Positions 1 through 9,045 of a stretch of 64,000 bases of DNA are shown piece after piece (within the stretch, counting starts at the first letter, position 1; each line of letters opens with the position of its first letter). This stretch comes from Shouchella oshimensis (GTDB lineage: Bacteria > Bacillota > Bacilli > Bacillales > Bacillaceae_D). Made by a program: the position numbers and the translations under genes. A model generated the notes under the pieces. It was not told where the DNA came from. It saw only the letters and a list, made by a program, of their open reading frames with translations, and did no database searches. The DNA is taken from the NCBI RefSeq assembly GCF_002019765.1, contig NZ_KV917380.1:3581278-3645277 (forward strand), given 5' to 3'.

Positions 1-1231
1 CTACAACTCCTTTAGTTGCATTGATGACCTCTCTTAAGGTTTCTTCATACTGGAGACAGTAATATAGATATTTAGTTAATACATATTTTATCGGTCTAAA
101 ACGTACTATTGCTTGATTCATATTCATTTCGTTATATTCTTCGGGTATTATGGCAATCTTCTTTAATGGTGGACCAACTATATTCATAATTACATCATTT
201 GACTTTAATTTTGATTTTTTTAATTTTGATTCATGAACCTCTTTTGGAATATACTGAGGTTTATACGAAAAAGCAATTTTATTATTTATTATGTTATATA
301 CTTTTAAAAATGGAATTTCACCTTCTTCAGAAATATCTTTCGAAGGTGTACTACCGCAACTTATGTTATAACAAAACATATTTGCCTTTAAATACAACCA
401 TCCATTAACATCCATAGATTCTTCTGCATTAAATTTATTGAACATCTCTGCTATTTCGGATTTTTCTCTTTTGGTTTCAACAATTTGATATCTTATTTGC
501 TTTATTCTTTCAAGCCTTGTTGCAGCCGTTTCCAAATTTAGGTTTTCTTCCCGCCACTCCCTCGTCAATTCCCCCCGAAACGCCTTATCTAAAATTGCCG
601 CTCTTCGCAGTTCAAATGATTCTTTCGCTTCGTCAATCAACTGCTTCGCTTCGTCAATTTTATTTAAAAGCCGCTCGACCTTATCAGCAATTCGTTTTTG
701 CTCGATGAGGGGTGGGAGGGGGAAATCTAACCCCTCTATTAACTTACTACTAATATTTGGCTGTGCTCCACCATGAGCCTTACTTAAAATCTCATGTGTC
801 TTATTAAACACATAGTAATTCTTATAAGTCTGATTCAACGTTTTATCACTAACTTCTTTAATATTACCTACACGTTGGTTTTGTAGTGCTACTTCATCAG
901 TCTCGAAGATCCCTGTTTTACCTGTTGTAGCACCAGACATTGCAATAAGCAAATCACCTTTACTAATTAAAAACTTCTCACTATACAACTTTTTAGGAAC
1001 TCTAGTTGCTTTTAAAGTTGTGGTCTTTCCATCAGAAATATCAGAAATTCTAATAATGGGTATACCTTCATTACAATAATCAGAACTCTTAAATGCATAA
1101 CCATTAAAAAGTTTAGCAACAGTCCCAAAACGTACCCACACCCAATTCTCCGGCACTTCATAAGGCTGCTCTTCCTCCGGCACCAATGCTTCTTCCAACA
1201 ACTCTTCCATCGTTTGTTTCTTCTTCGCCAT
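1..1231 (-). CDS. hsdS: Type I restriction enzyme specificity subunit HsdS (3' end outside window)
   Basis: The reading frame starts at 1231 and stays open to the window edge, so only about 410 codons are visible. The subunit recognises the DNA target and bridges two HsdM and the HsdR subunits. Visible architecture is a first target-recognition domain (about residues 25-175) ending in the typical FPLPPLIEQKRIA motif, then a helical spacer (about 178-260) containing LDKAFRGELT, then the start of a second recognition domain with a GSTPSK motif. The start codon overlaps the hsdM stop by one base (TAATG), so translation is coupled. Family assignment is firm. Sequence specificity cannot be read from the protein. 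Confidence 0.93.
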   Translation of the reverse strand, partial: MAKKKQTMEELLEEALVPEEEQPYEVPENWVWVRFGTVAKLFNGYAFKSSDYCNEGIPIIRISDISDGKTTTLKATRVPKKLYSEKFLISKGDLLIAMSGATTGKTGIFETDEVALQNQRVGNIKEVSDKTLNQTYKNYYVFNKTHEILSKAHGGAQPNISSKLIEGLDFPLPPLIEQKRIADKVERLLNKIDEAKQLIDEAKESFELRRAAILDKAFRGELTREWREENLNLETAATRLERIKQIRYQIVETKREKSEIAEMFNKFNAEESMDVNGWLYLKANMFCYNISCGSTPSKDISEEGEIPFLKVYNIINNKIAFSYKPQYIPKEVHESKLKKSKLKSNDVIMNIVGPPLKKIAIIPEEYNEMNMNQAIVRFRPIKYVLTKYLYYCLQYEETLREVINATKGVV

Positions 1232-2664
1232 TAGTTATTCACCTTAACTTCTTCTGTTTCGCGTAATTCTTCTACGACTTCCCCGAGTAGTTCCATCGCT
1301 TGTTGCAGTTTGGCAATCGCTTCTTCGGCGGATTCGATTGGGTCTGGTAAGTTGTCGTAGGAAGATAAGGATTCGTCGGCAATTAAGCCGATGTCTAGGC
1401 TGTCGTTCTTTTTGGCGATGTCTTCGCGGCTGAAGTGATTCCAGCGTTCGTCTTGAATGTCTTGACGGTTTTCGGCTATGTATGCTTTCATAAATTCTTC
1501 AAAGTGAGCCATCGTTAACTGGTTCCGTTTTCCGAACGAAGGCATGTTTGTACGTAAGTCGTAGACCCAGACATCTTTTGTGCTGTCTTTATCTGTTTGT
1601 TCACGGTTGAAAAATAAGACGTTTGTTTTAACGCCTTGGGCATAGAAGATTCCCGTTGGTAAGCGTAAAATCGTATGCAGGTTACACTTATCCATTAAGT
1701 CACGACGGATTTGCGCTCCAACACCACTTTCAAATAAAACGTTATCTGGTAGGACGACAGCTGCTCGAGCTTTGCCATTATCTTTTAAGGCATTATAAAT
1801 AAGCTGGACAAAATTTAATTGCTTATTTGATGTTTCAAATGTTAAATCATCACGAGAAACACGCTCGCCGCCTTTTTTTGTTCCAAATGGTGGATTGGTT
1901 AAGATCACATCATAGTTTTTCATCCATTTCCCATTACTTGATAAGGAATCGCCATTTTCCATACGGCCTTCCATGTTATGAAGCAAGGCGTTCATTAACG
2001 CTAAACGATGTGTCCCTTTGACAAGCTCCATCCCATTAAACGCTGCTTTCTTTTGGAATTCTGCTTCTTGTGGCTCAATTTCAAAATAGTCATCAGTTTT
2101 GCTTTTTAAATATTGATCAGCAGCAATCATAAAGCCAAATGTCCCTGCAGCGGGATCACTACAACGCTCGCCGATTTTCGGATCAACCAACTGCACCATT
2201 ACATCAATTAAGACTCGTGGTGTGAAATATTGACCCGCTCCTGATTTGGTCTCGCTCGCGTTCTTTTCGAGCAAGCCTTCGTATAAATTACCGAGACCTT
2301 CTTCTTTCGCACTATACCAGTCAAGCGCATCAATCGATTTAACGATCTTCTCTAAATTTTTTGGTTCCGTAATACTTGTTGATGAATCACTATAAATTAA
2401 ACGTAATTGAGAATGTTCACTTTTTCCAAGATCCAACAATAATTGTTGATAGAAGTCTTTTAATTCCGTTCCTTCTTTTTCAACAAGTTGATTCCAGCGA
2501 TAGTCTGCTGGAATAACCGCTTCCGTTTTTTCACCTTTTTCTTGCATCATCTTTAAGAAAAGTAAGTATGTTAGTTCCGTTACATATTGCTGATAGGTAA
2601 TTCCGTCATCACGTAACACATTACATAAATTCCATAGTTTTTGCACAATTTCTTGGTTGTTCAT
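1231..2664 (-). CDS. hsdM: Type I restriction-modification N6-adenine methyltransferase HsdM
   Basis: A 477-residue protein of normal HsdM length. It transfers a methyl group from S-adenosylmethionine to adenine and protects host DNA. The N-terminal helical domain (about 1-140) is followed by the methylase core: GAGQYFTPR near 143, the SAM-binding motif DPAAGTFGF near 170, and the catalytic NPPF motif (VILTNPPFGTKKGG) near 257. It lies between hsdR upstream and hsdS downstream and overlaps hsdS by one base. The 84-base gap after hsdR holds a terminator-like hairpin, so methylase and specificity subunits may have their own transcription start. Confidence 0.95.
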   Translation of the reverse strand: MNNQEIVQKLWNLCNVLRDDGITYQQYVTELTYLLFLKMMQEKGEKTEAVIPADYRWNQLVEKEGTELKDFYQQLLLDLGKSEHSQLRLIYSDSSTSITEPKNLEKIVKSIDALDWYSAKEEGLGNLYEGLLEKNASETKSGAGQYFTPRVLIDVMVQLVDPKIGERCSDPAAGTFGFMIAADQYLKSKTDDYFEIEPQEAEFQKKAAFNGMELVKGTHRLALMNALLHNMEGRMENGDSLSSNGKWMKNYDVILTNPPFGTKKGGERVSRDDLTFETSNKQLNFVQLIYNALKDNGKARAAVVLPDNVLFESGVGAQIRRDLMDKCNLHTILRLPTGIFYAQGVKTNVLFFNREQTDKDSTKDVWVYDLRTNMPSFGKRNQLTMAHFEEFMKAYIAENRQDIQDERWNHFSREDIAKKNDSLDIGLIADESLSSYDNLPDPIESAEEAIAKLQQAMELLGEVVEELRETEEVKVNN

Positions 2665-2708
2665 TATTGCCTCCGTATGCCTTATTTTTAGCTTTATTAA
2701 GTATAAAC

Positions 2709-2733
2709 GAAAAAAAGAGCCTCATAAAGAGGC
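2709..2733 (-). terminator. Terminator-like hairpin between hsdR and hsdM
   Basis: On the minus strand a 5-bp stem GCCTC/GAGGC with loop TTTAT is followed by TCTTTTTTT. It lies just after the hsdR stop and 45 bases before the hsdM start, inside what would otherwise be one operon. The stem is short, so it may be only partly effective. Confidence 0.5.
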
Positions 2734-2748
2734 AGTAAATTGAAACTT

Positions 2749-5700
2749 TCAACTAATATAGAGGTGGTCATTAATTGTGTCCACCACGATATCAATATGA
2801 TCGCCAAACTCTTTCTTCATTTGCTTGTATCCTCCGTGGCTTGCGAAAGGCTCTTCTGAAAAGGCGTCTTGAGATGTAGGTGCAAGAACAGGAAATTGGA
2901 TCAATTGCTTTTCAATTCGTTCGAGCCAGTTCTTTTGCCTCGGCTTCCAGTCATGCAAAGCGTATACTTTTTGCATTGCATTTTTAATACGGGCCTCATG
3001 GTCGATTAGTGCTTCGCCTAACGCTGCTTGGCGAATAAAACTAATAATATTTGCAGCGATTTCCTCGTTCTTAGCTTGCTTCCATGCTGATTGCAAATGC
3101 GACTGTTTGAAGTTTTTCGTCTCAAGAATTGCATATAATTCTCGTAAATCTTTTTTTGTTAAATCGCGAGGGCTTGTGACGACGACTTGCAAAGCAGGAA
3201 TTTTATTAATGTTTTCGCGGATGAATGCCGTAAAGCCTTCTAAATAGTCTTCTGGCTTATCATTTCCTTCTCCATAACCTCTTTCAATGGAAACAACTTC
3301 ATCTTCTGCATGTGAGATATAGCGACGATCATTTTTCTTTGTTTGATAGTTTTCCATATACTCAAATAAGATTTGGTGTTGTATTGCATCAACAGGTTGA
3401 TAACCTTTTACATCATTAACCCACTCATCAACAGTTTGTCCACCAGCTAACTGCTCAAACTGTTGCTTCCCTTCCTCTGTTAAACGTTGCTTTTTCCGTT
3501 GTAATTTGGCAGTCAATTGTTCACGGTAAAAACTCGTTTCTTGTCCCGTTTCTGCCTGAGCCAAACCATCAGCTAACTCTGGAATTGTCATGGTTTGTTT
3601 CTTCACAATAGGCTTCATTTCTGTGTAACGCTGAAGCTTACTGTAAATGCCTACTGCATCATATATATTGAAATGAGTTTTCCCTATTTCAGAATTTAAC
3701 CTTGTTGCTCGACCTAGCATTTGATCGTACAGTATTCGAGACTGAATCCGACGTAAAAAAACAAGGTTGGTTATAGCAGGTACATCAATACCAGTTGTTA
3801 ACAAATCGACGGTAACGACTACATTCGGCAAGCGTTCGTTTTTAAATCGCTTAATTGCATCTAAAGGCTTGTATATGGAGCCCGTGATCTTCATAATGGC
3901 ATCGTCTTCAATCACATCACCAAGCTCCTGATAGGCTTCTTTTAACAAACGCACAATTAGATCCGCATGTTGATTCGTTGCAGCAAAAATGAGCGTTTTT
4001 TCTTTACTTGAAGGATCAATGTATTGCACAAGCTCTGTCAGGATTGCTCGATTGAATGATTCTGTAATCACACGACGATTAAATTGTTCAATTTCAAAAT
4101 GGACCGTATCCTCCATTTTCTCCAGAACCACTTTCCCTGCACCTACATCAAATACTTCGACATCTTCATCTTTTTCAAATTGAATACCATCTTCGGACAA
4201 CTTTGTCTTAAACAAGTAAGGGGGTTCGTGGTCGACTAAAAAACCATCTAACACCGCTTCACTATACGAGTATTTGAAAATCGGCATTCCAAAAATGTCT
4301 GTAGTGTGTAGTGCCGGCGTAGCGGTCAATCCAAGCACAGCCGCATCAAAATAATCAATTACACGCCGGTACTGACTAATATAATCATCTTGGTCACGAA
4401 ACGCTAATTCATCTTCCGACATTTCTTTATCGCTTGTATATCCGCGATGGGCTTCATCCACAATAATAAAATCATATTGGCCAACAGAAGGAACTTCTAG
4501 TGGGTTTGCATTATAAAAAAGGCGGCGAACCATTCCCTGTACCGTCGCTATTTGCACTTTAGTCGCTTCTTCTGGCGTCATGTCTTCCAATGTCTTTACA
4601 TCGTAAATATCAGAGAAAGACAACTCTTCAAATTTTGTATCTTTTAAAGAATCCTCTGTTTGCTTGCCGAGCGAGCTTCGATCAACTAAAAACAAGACTC
4701 GCCTTACTTTCTTCGACTTTATTAAACGATACATTAAAGCGATTGCCGTCCTTGTTTTTCCAGTACCTGTCGCCATTGCCACAAGCATGTTTCTCTGTCC
4801 TTCTATTAAAGCTTTTTCCACAGTTGAAACTGCTCGTTGTTGATAAGGTCGCAGTCCAAATTTTGTTAGATCCTCTTCTTCTAGTTTTCGATTCGCTTCC
4901 TGATCATCCTGACTTAAAAAGAGCTTTAAATCAGCTGGGGAATGCCATCCTTCTAAAGGCCTTGCATGTACCGTTGGTTTTCTCGAATCCCAAAACCAAA
5001 TGCCAGATTCTTCTTGTAACTGTTTTAAGTAGCGTCTTCCGTTTGTTGCATACAAGAAAGGTACCTGATATTCACCGGTAGTAGGTGTAATTACCTCATC
5101 ACCTATTTGAATGATCCGTTTTGCGTATACCTTCGTTTGACTTTCCAATGCACTTGGTACCGTTTTCCGAATTGCTTTTGCCTCAATAAATCCAACAAGC
5201 TGCAAGCCAATAAATAACGCATAATCAACTCGACCACCATTTACTCGCCACTCTGCTATGGCCATGTTCTTATTCTTCTGCGGCAATGTACCTTTTTGGT
5301 GATTAAAAAATTGCGTATCGGTTTCCCAACCAGCATCGCGTAATTTACTATCAATAATAGAACGTGTTTCTTCTTCAGATAGATATTGGCGCTTTGCAAA
5401 CCTTCTGGTTTTTCGTTTCCGTTCCGCTTTAACCTCTTCTTCTTCCACTTCCGCCTTAAGGCGTGATTGTTCAAGTTGCACTTCTAATTTTTTAATTTCT
5501 TCTTCATGTTCAAGTTGCAGCTGTTTTAAATTAACGACCTTCTCTTTTTGAGGCTTTTTAAACTCAGGTGCCTCAAAACTCCAATCATCGCCATATACCT
5601 CCATAAACCAAGCGGCGAGTCGATAAGCAAGATTCAGTAGAGTGATAGCTTCATCTGATTCTCCATAACCAGCCTTGTGCATAGCGAAATTTCCTTTTGT

Positions 5701-5961
5701 TCGCAGTGTATGTAATAAGTCAACAAGTTCAGGTTCAAGCAGGCCTTCTCTCTTCATAGCGTTAATGCGATCTACTTGATTTGTGCCCTTAACTTCCTTA
5801 ATGTTTTCAGCTGCTAAAACGAATTGAGCCAATGTCTCCGCGAACAAACGAAGCTTCATAATTGTCGTATGTGGGTCTTGAAAAACATTTGTTTCCGCTG
5901 TTTCTCCTAAGTTTGAAAGAACTTTCCACTTTCCTTTTAGAAAAGAAAAATTGCTGGTCAT
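2749..5961 (-). CDS. hsdR: Type I restriction endonuclease translocase subunit HsdR
   Basis: A 1070-residue subunit that pumps DNA using ATP and cuts it when the target is unmethylated. Domains in order: an N-terminal DUF4145-like helical domain (about 1-130), a coiled coil (about 145-190), a PD-(D/E)xK-type nuclease with RVDYALFIG and FIEAKA (about 245-265), then an SF2 helicase motor with Walker A ATGTGKT near 400 and DEAH (IIVDEAHRGY) near 505, motif III GLTATP, and helicase C-terminal motifs (TTGIDVPA, QMLGRATR). The C-terminal third resembles the EcoEI-type HsdR tail. It is the first gene of the R-M-S order here, and all key motifs appear intact. Confidence 0.95.
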   Translation of the reverse strand: MTSNFSFLKGKWKVLSNLGETAETNVFQDPHTTIMKLRLFAETLAQFVLAAENIKEVKGTNQVDRINAMKREGLLEPELVDLLHTLRTKGNFAMHKAGYGESDEAITLLNLAYRLAAWFMEVYGDDWSFEAPEFKKPQKEKVVNLKQLQLEHEEEIKKLEVQLEQSRLKAEVEEEEVKAERKRKTRRFAKRQYLSEEETRSIIDSKLRDAGWETDTQFFNHQKGTLPQKNKNMAIAEWRVNGGRVDYALFIGLQLVGFIEAKAIRKTVPSALESQTKVYAKRIIQIGDEVITPTTGEYQVPFLYATNGRRYLKQLQEESGIWFWDSRKPTVHARPLEGWHSPADLKLFLSQDDQEANRKLEEEDLTKFGLRPYQQRAVSTVEKALIEGQRNMLVAMATGTGKTRTAIALMYRLIKSKKVRRVLFLVDRSSLGKQTEDSLKDTKFEELSFSDIYDVKTLEDMTPEEATKVQIATVQGMVRRLFYNANPLEVPSVGQYDFIIVDEAHRGYTSDKEMSEDELAFRDQDDYISQYRRVIDYFDAAVLGLTATPALHTTDIFGMPIFKYSYSEAVLDGFLVDHEPPYLFKTKLSEDGIQFEKDEDVEVFDVGAGKVVLEKMEDTVHFEIEQFNRRVITESFNRAILTELVQYIDPSSKEKTLIFAATNQHADLIVRLLKEAYQELGDVIEDDAIMKITGSIYKPLDAIKRFKNERLPNVVVTVDLLTTGIDVPAITNLVFLRRIQSRILYDQMLGRATRLNSEIGKTHFNIYDAVGIYSKLQRYTEMKPIVKKQTMTIPELADGLAQAETGQETSFYREQLTAKLQRKKQRLTEEGKQQFEQLAGGQTVDEWVNDVKGYQPVDAIQHQILFEYMENYQTKKNDRRYISHAEDEVVSIERGYGEGNDKPEDYLEGFTAFIRENINKIPALQVVVTSPRDLTKKDLRELYAILETKNFKQSHLQSAWKQAKNEEIAANIISFIRQAALGEALIDHEARIKNAMQKVYALHDWKPRQKNWLERIEKQLIQFPVLAPTSQDAFSEEPFASHGGYKQMKKEFGDHIDIVVDTINDHLYIS

Positions 5962-6112
5962 GAAGTCACCTCGTTTGAAATATGTCTGCTAAAGATTCGT
6001 TTTAATATGTAATAAACCCTATTTGTTAAATATCTACGCTATACAAACCTCTTAGTTTTTAAAAATTTTGTTTCGTAATACCAAAAATATTATAAATAAT
6101 CACGAGCAAACT

Positions 6113-6934
6113 TTAAATTTTTAATTTTTTATCTTTATTTATAATATAAACAGCTACTAAAAAAAATATTGCACCAAAATAAGAGAAGTTTGGGTAAAAT
6201 ACGATAATAAAAATAATACTTAATATGATAGCAGAAAATATTAATAAATTTAGAACTTTATCCTTAAATTTCTTACCTCTAAATAATTGACCAGAGTTCA
6301 TCAGACTAATTAAATGTACAACTAATACACAGTTAATTATATAGCTGATAAACAAACCCAAAATTTTTATTTTCATAAAAAAACTATCTTCCAAGTATAA
6401 ATACAAAACAATTATTGTAAAAAACATCCCAACCGCTATTAATAGTAGTGTTACACTAGCCGGTACAAAGATCGGCATAAACCACAAATTCACACTCCTC
6501 ATAAAATGGTCATTTAAAGATCGTTCTGATTGATTAATCTGGTTTTCTAATGTTGCAGTCTTCTTTATACCAATCAACTCTGACTTCACTAACTCTTGAA
6601 TTGACTGCATATCTTTTTCAGTGTTAGTGGTTCTTAATTTGATCAACTCATCTCCTAAAGAATCACTAACGTATACTAAGATCTTTGGTATTATCTTCTC
6701 GACTTCTTTAAAAGAGATTTCTTCATGAGTTTTGCTTAATTCAAGATTTAATTGATAAAGATATTCTAAGACTTCTCTTTTTTTCTCTACTTTAATTTTC
6801 TCCATTTCTGTAAAACGTTTTCTAACATCCTTAAAAAGCAAAAAAGCTAGAATAATAATTGTTAAAGATACAATAAAATCAATAGGATCTAAATCTAAAT
6901 GTTGCTGATATAATTCTACAAGCGTATTTACCAT
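6113..6934 (-). CDS. Membrane protein of unknown function with coiled coil
   Basis: I do not recognise this 273-residue protein. It has one N-terminal membrane segment (about 22-40), a charged helical stretch likely to be a coiled coil (about 40-140), and four hydrophobic segments in the C-terminal half (about 155-270) ending in a basic tail. This layout suggests a membrane-anchored sensor or structural protein. It lies between the restriction operon and an XRE repressor on the same strand, is visibly AT-rich, and may be part of a defence or mobile segment. No catalytic motif is visible. Confidence 0.6.
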   Translation of the reverse strand: MVNTLVELYQQHLDLDPIDFIVSLTIIILAFLLFKDVRKRFTEMEKIKVEKKREVLEYLYQLNLELSKTHEEISFKEVEKIIPKILVYVSDSLGDELIKLRTTNTEKDMQSIQELVKSELIGIKKTATLENQINQSERSLNDHFMRSVNLWFMPIFVPASVTLLLIAVGMFFTIIVLYLYLEDSFFMKIKILGLFISYIINCVLVVHLISLMNSGQLFRGKKFKDKVLNLLIFSAIILSIIFIIVFYPNFSYFGAIFFLVAVYIINKDKKLKI

Positions 6935-7001
6935 AGCAAAATCCTTTCTTTACTTATTAACTTATAGAGAAGAAACATAATTAAATAAACTTTAATTAAA
7001 T

Positions 7002-7229
7002 CTATTCCTCCACATACTCGACTAAATCCTCTACCTCACATTGCAACTCCATGCAGAGCGTATCAAGAGTCTCTCTAGTAATAGATTTAACGCCTTTGCC
7101 TTCTTTTGAAAGCTCTTTATCATTAACCCACTGGCTAATCGTATTCGGACGAATCCCCGTTCTCTTGCTTAACTCGTACATGGTCATCTCTCGTTCTTTT
7201 AGGAGCTGTTTTAATTTTATGCGAATCAT
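7002..7229 (-). CDS. XRE-family helix-turn-helix regulator
   Basis: A small Cro/CI-type DNA-binding protein of about 75 residues. The helix-turn-helix covers roughly residues 14-40 (MYELSKRTGIRPNTISQWVN) and is followed by a further helical region with the family motif ITRETLDTLC. I chose the ATG at 7229 because GGAGGAAGAC lies directly upstream; an in-frame ATG at 7268 has no ribosome binding site. Repeats in the divergent intergenic region look like its operator, suggesting autoregulation and control of the gene at 7345. Confidence 0.8.
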   Translation of the reverse strand: MIRIKLKQLLKEREMTMYELSKRTGIRPNTISQWVNDKELSKEGKGVKSITRETLDTLCMELQCEVEDLVEYVEE

Positions 7230-7276
7230 GTCTTCCTCCGTATAAATGCCTTTGTCAAAGAATAGCATTTTAACAA

Positions 7277-7313
7277 TTGACGTTATTAACTCAATAAGTT
7301 ATTATTAACTCAA
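7277..7313. promoter_or_regulatory. Divergent promoter with tandem operator repeats
   Basis: Two 12-base direct repeats TTATTAACTCAA (7283-7294 and 7302-7313) are 19 bases apart, about two helical turns. A plus-strand promoter fits across them: TTGACG at 7277, a 17-base spacer, and TATTAT at 7300. On the minus strand a weaker TTGAGT/TAAAAT pair overlaps the same repeats. This is the likely binding site of the XRE protein encoded at 7002-7229. Confidence 0.6.
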
Positions 7314-7344
7314 ATCGTTAAGTTATTATGAAAGGAGTTAGACT

Positions 7345-7698
7345 ATGCCTTTTAAGTCCGTTACGATTATTGAAGATTATTCAGATAGATCTGAAACAAT
7401 AGTTTACACTCACAGAGGGTGGATACAGGAAAATGAACGAGTAGTTTGGTATGTGGATAAGACAGATTGTTTACTGCTACTAGCTGATATAAAAAAATAT
7501 AAAGATAATCATACATATGAAATTCATCCGTCATCTATTGTTGTGCTTATGAAAATTCGTCCAGGAGAATTGTTTGAAGAAGAAGACCTAGAGCAATTTC
7601 TAACTCAATTGCACGAGATCTCGCTACTCAATTATTTAAAACAATTAGTAGATCGGAACAGCTCCTTGAACCTTCATTTAGATCGTATATTTTATTAA
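7345..7698 (+). CDS. Hypothetical protein divergent from XRE regulator
   Basis: I do not recognise this 117-residue soluble protein. It has no signal peptide or membrane segment. The first 80 residues look beta-rich (short strands such as VTIIEDY and VVWYVDKTD) and the last 40 are acidic and helical. The start is well supported by AAAGGAG seven bases upstream. It is divergent from the XRE regulator and starts just past the repeated operator, so it is probably controlled by it. Confidence 0.55.
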   Translation: MPFKSVTIIEDYSDRSETIVYTHRGWIQENERVVWYVDKTDCLLLLADIKKYKDNHTYEIHPSSIVVLMKIRPGELFEEEDLEQFLTQLHEISLLNYLKQLVDRNSSLNLHLDRIFY

Positions 7699-7874
7699 TT
7701 TCTTGATTAAGAGAGAAGTACATATGCTATATCTACATTTAAAGATATCGGTAAATTTGGTCCAATTTTTAACAAGAATTATTAAAACCCCTCCGCTCAA
7801 TACTTGCTAAAAAATATAGTAAGCTAAATTTCATCGACGGACTTAATGATCGGGAAGAGCTCGAATAGAGGTGT

Positions 7875-8729
7875 TCACCCTAACCTTTCCCGCTCTTCCT
7901 TTAATCCTTGCCAATATTCCCACCCATTTTTTGACGCACCGCTACATAAGTCTGCCGCATAGCTTGGACTTGGACACACGATGTCTTCTGTTAGGCGAGC
8001 GGATTTGTCATCGATGGGCTCAGCTTGGTTTGCTTGAATTAGTTGGTTTATTTTTGCTTTTAATTTCTGATAGAGTTTTCCTTCGTCTTTATAGTGTTTC
8101 AATTTTTCTTGTGGAAATAGGACGGTAGAGCCCTTTGTAATCACAAATTGTCCATCGTGAAGATAGATGGTGGCAGGATGGTTTTTTTCGGCTGGGTAAT
8201 AGGTTCGTTCTCCTTCATACGACTCTGCTTGCTTTGCTTGTTTTATTGTCACGCCTAATGCTTCTAGCAAGAAGGTAATTTGCCCAGCAAATGTGTTCAT
8301 TGCTGCTGCCATGTACCAATTGACGTTCGGTTTATTGATGCGCATGTCCCGGTTCTCTACAATATAAGTCGAAGCGTTAAAGCGCTGGATAAATTCATAT
8401 TCAAGAAAATCAATCAGTTGTTTATCGAAGCTATTGTTGTCGGTTACAAATAAAATGCCGAACTGCCAAAAGTCTTTTTGCTTTAAGTGTTCTTTTAATC
8501 GTTTGATGCCATGTATCGACTGACCAATGTAGATACTTGGTTCTTCGACATCCGAGATAAGAAAATAAACGGCATAGTTGTTGGCGTGCTCAAGTTTCTC
8601 TACTTCTGCTAAAAGGCTCTTTTTGAAATAAAAGCCGCGAATTTGGCTTGTTGGCTCCTGTACCACTTTTAAAGAAGAAGCGTGGGTCGAATCTGGAAAA
8701 TACATCATCGCTGTTCGTTCATTTGGCAT
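7875..8729 (-). CDS. GIY-YIG nuclease with DUF4357 C-terminal domain
   Basis: The N-terminal half has the GIY-YIG fold signature: YAVYFLI, then SIYIGQS about 15 residues later, then the catalytic Arg/Lys helix (GIKRLKEHL). The C-terminal part (about 190-285) resembles DUF4357, with a strand-rich TIYLHDGQFVITKGS stretch and an ending SKNGWEYWQ motif. Such proteins are usually orphan nucleases of unknown substrate. I prefer the ATG at 8729 (AGAAAGGA eleven bases upstream); the upstream in-frame ATG at 8798 has no ribosome binding site. It is close to the restriction system but is not clearly part of it. Confidence 0.8.
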   Translation of the reverse strand: MPNERTAMMYFPDSTHASSLKVVQEPTSQIRGFYFKKSLLAEVEKLEHANNYAVYFLISDVEEPSIYIGQSIHGIKRLKEHLKQKDFWQFGILFVTDNNSFDKQLIDFLEYEFIQRFNASTYIVENRDMRINKPNVNWYMAAAMNTFAGQITFLLEALGVTIKQAKQAESYEGERTYYPAEKNHPATIYLHDGQFVITKGSTVLFPQEKLKHYKDEGKLYQKLKAKINQLIQANQAEPIDDKSARLTEDIVCPSPSYAADLCSGASKNGWEYWQGLKEERERLG

Positions 8730-8904
8730 GTCGGGTGCAGTCCTTTCTTCGTATCCTCTACCCTGTTTATCGGTTCTCACCACTGTACATTTACACACAA
8801 AAGAACGATCGTTGGCGTTCAGTATATTAGTAAATGATATTGGAAGAAAATAAGGCAGTGTCAGCCCTCACTGGTTTCGACATTTTTCTGTCAATTATTC
8901 CGTT

Positions 8905-9045
8905 ATGGAATTACATGTACCAATTCAACAAGTGCAGCGAACGGTAGAAGATACCTCAAGTTGGATGACAGAAGGTTATGTTAGTCTATACATGTTAAAG
9001 AAAAACGATGCGTCCTTACATTGGGATGAGCGCTTGTTCGATTGA
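8905..9045 (+). CDS. Small 46-residue ORF, possible gene remnant
   Basis: A 46-residue frame rich in charged and aromatic residues, ending in HWDERLFD. The frame continues upstream of the ATG without a clear ribosome binding site, so it may be the tail of a lost larger gene. Its TGA stop overlaps the TTG start proposed for the lipoprotein at 9042. Function is unknown. Confidence 0.25.
   Translation: MELHVPIQQVQRTVEDTSSWMTEGYVSLYMLKKNDASLHWDERLFD

Noticed and set aside
4590..5081. 163-codon plus-strand ORF inside hsdR
   Set aside because: It is fully antisense to the conserved helicase region of hsdR and has no ribosome site; a shadow frame.
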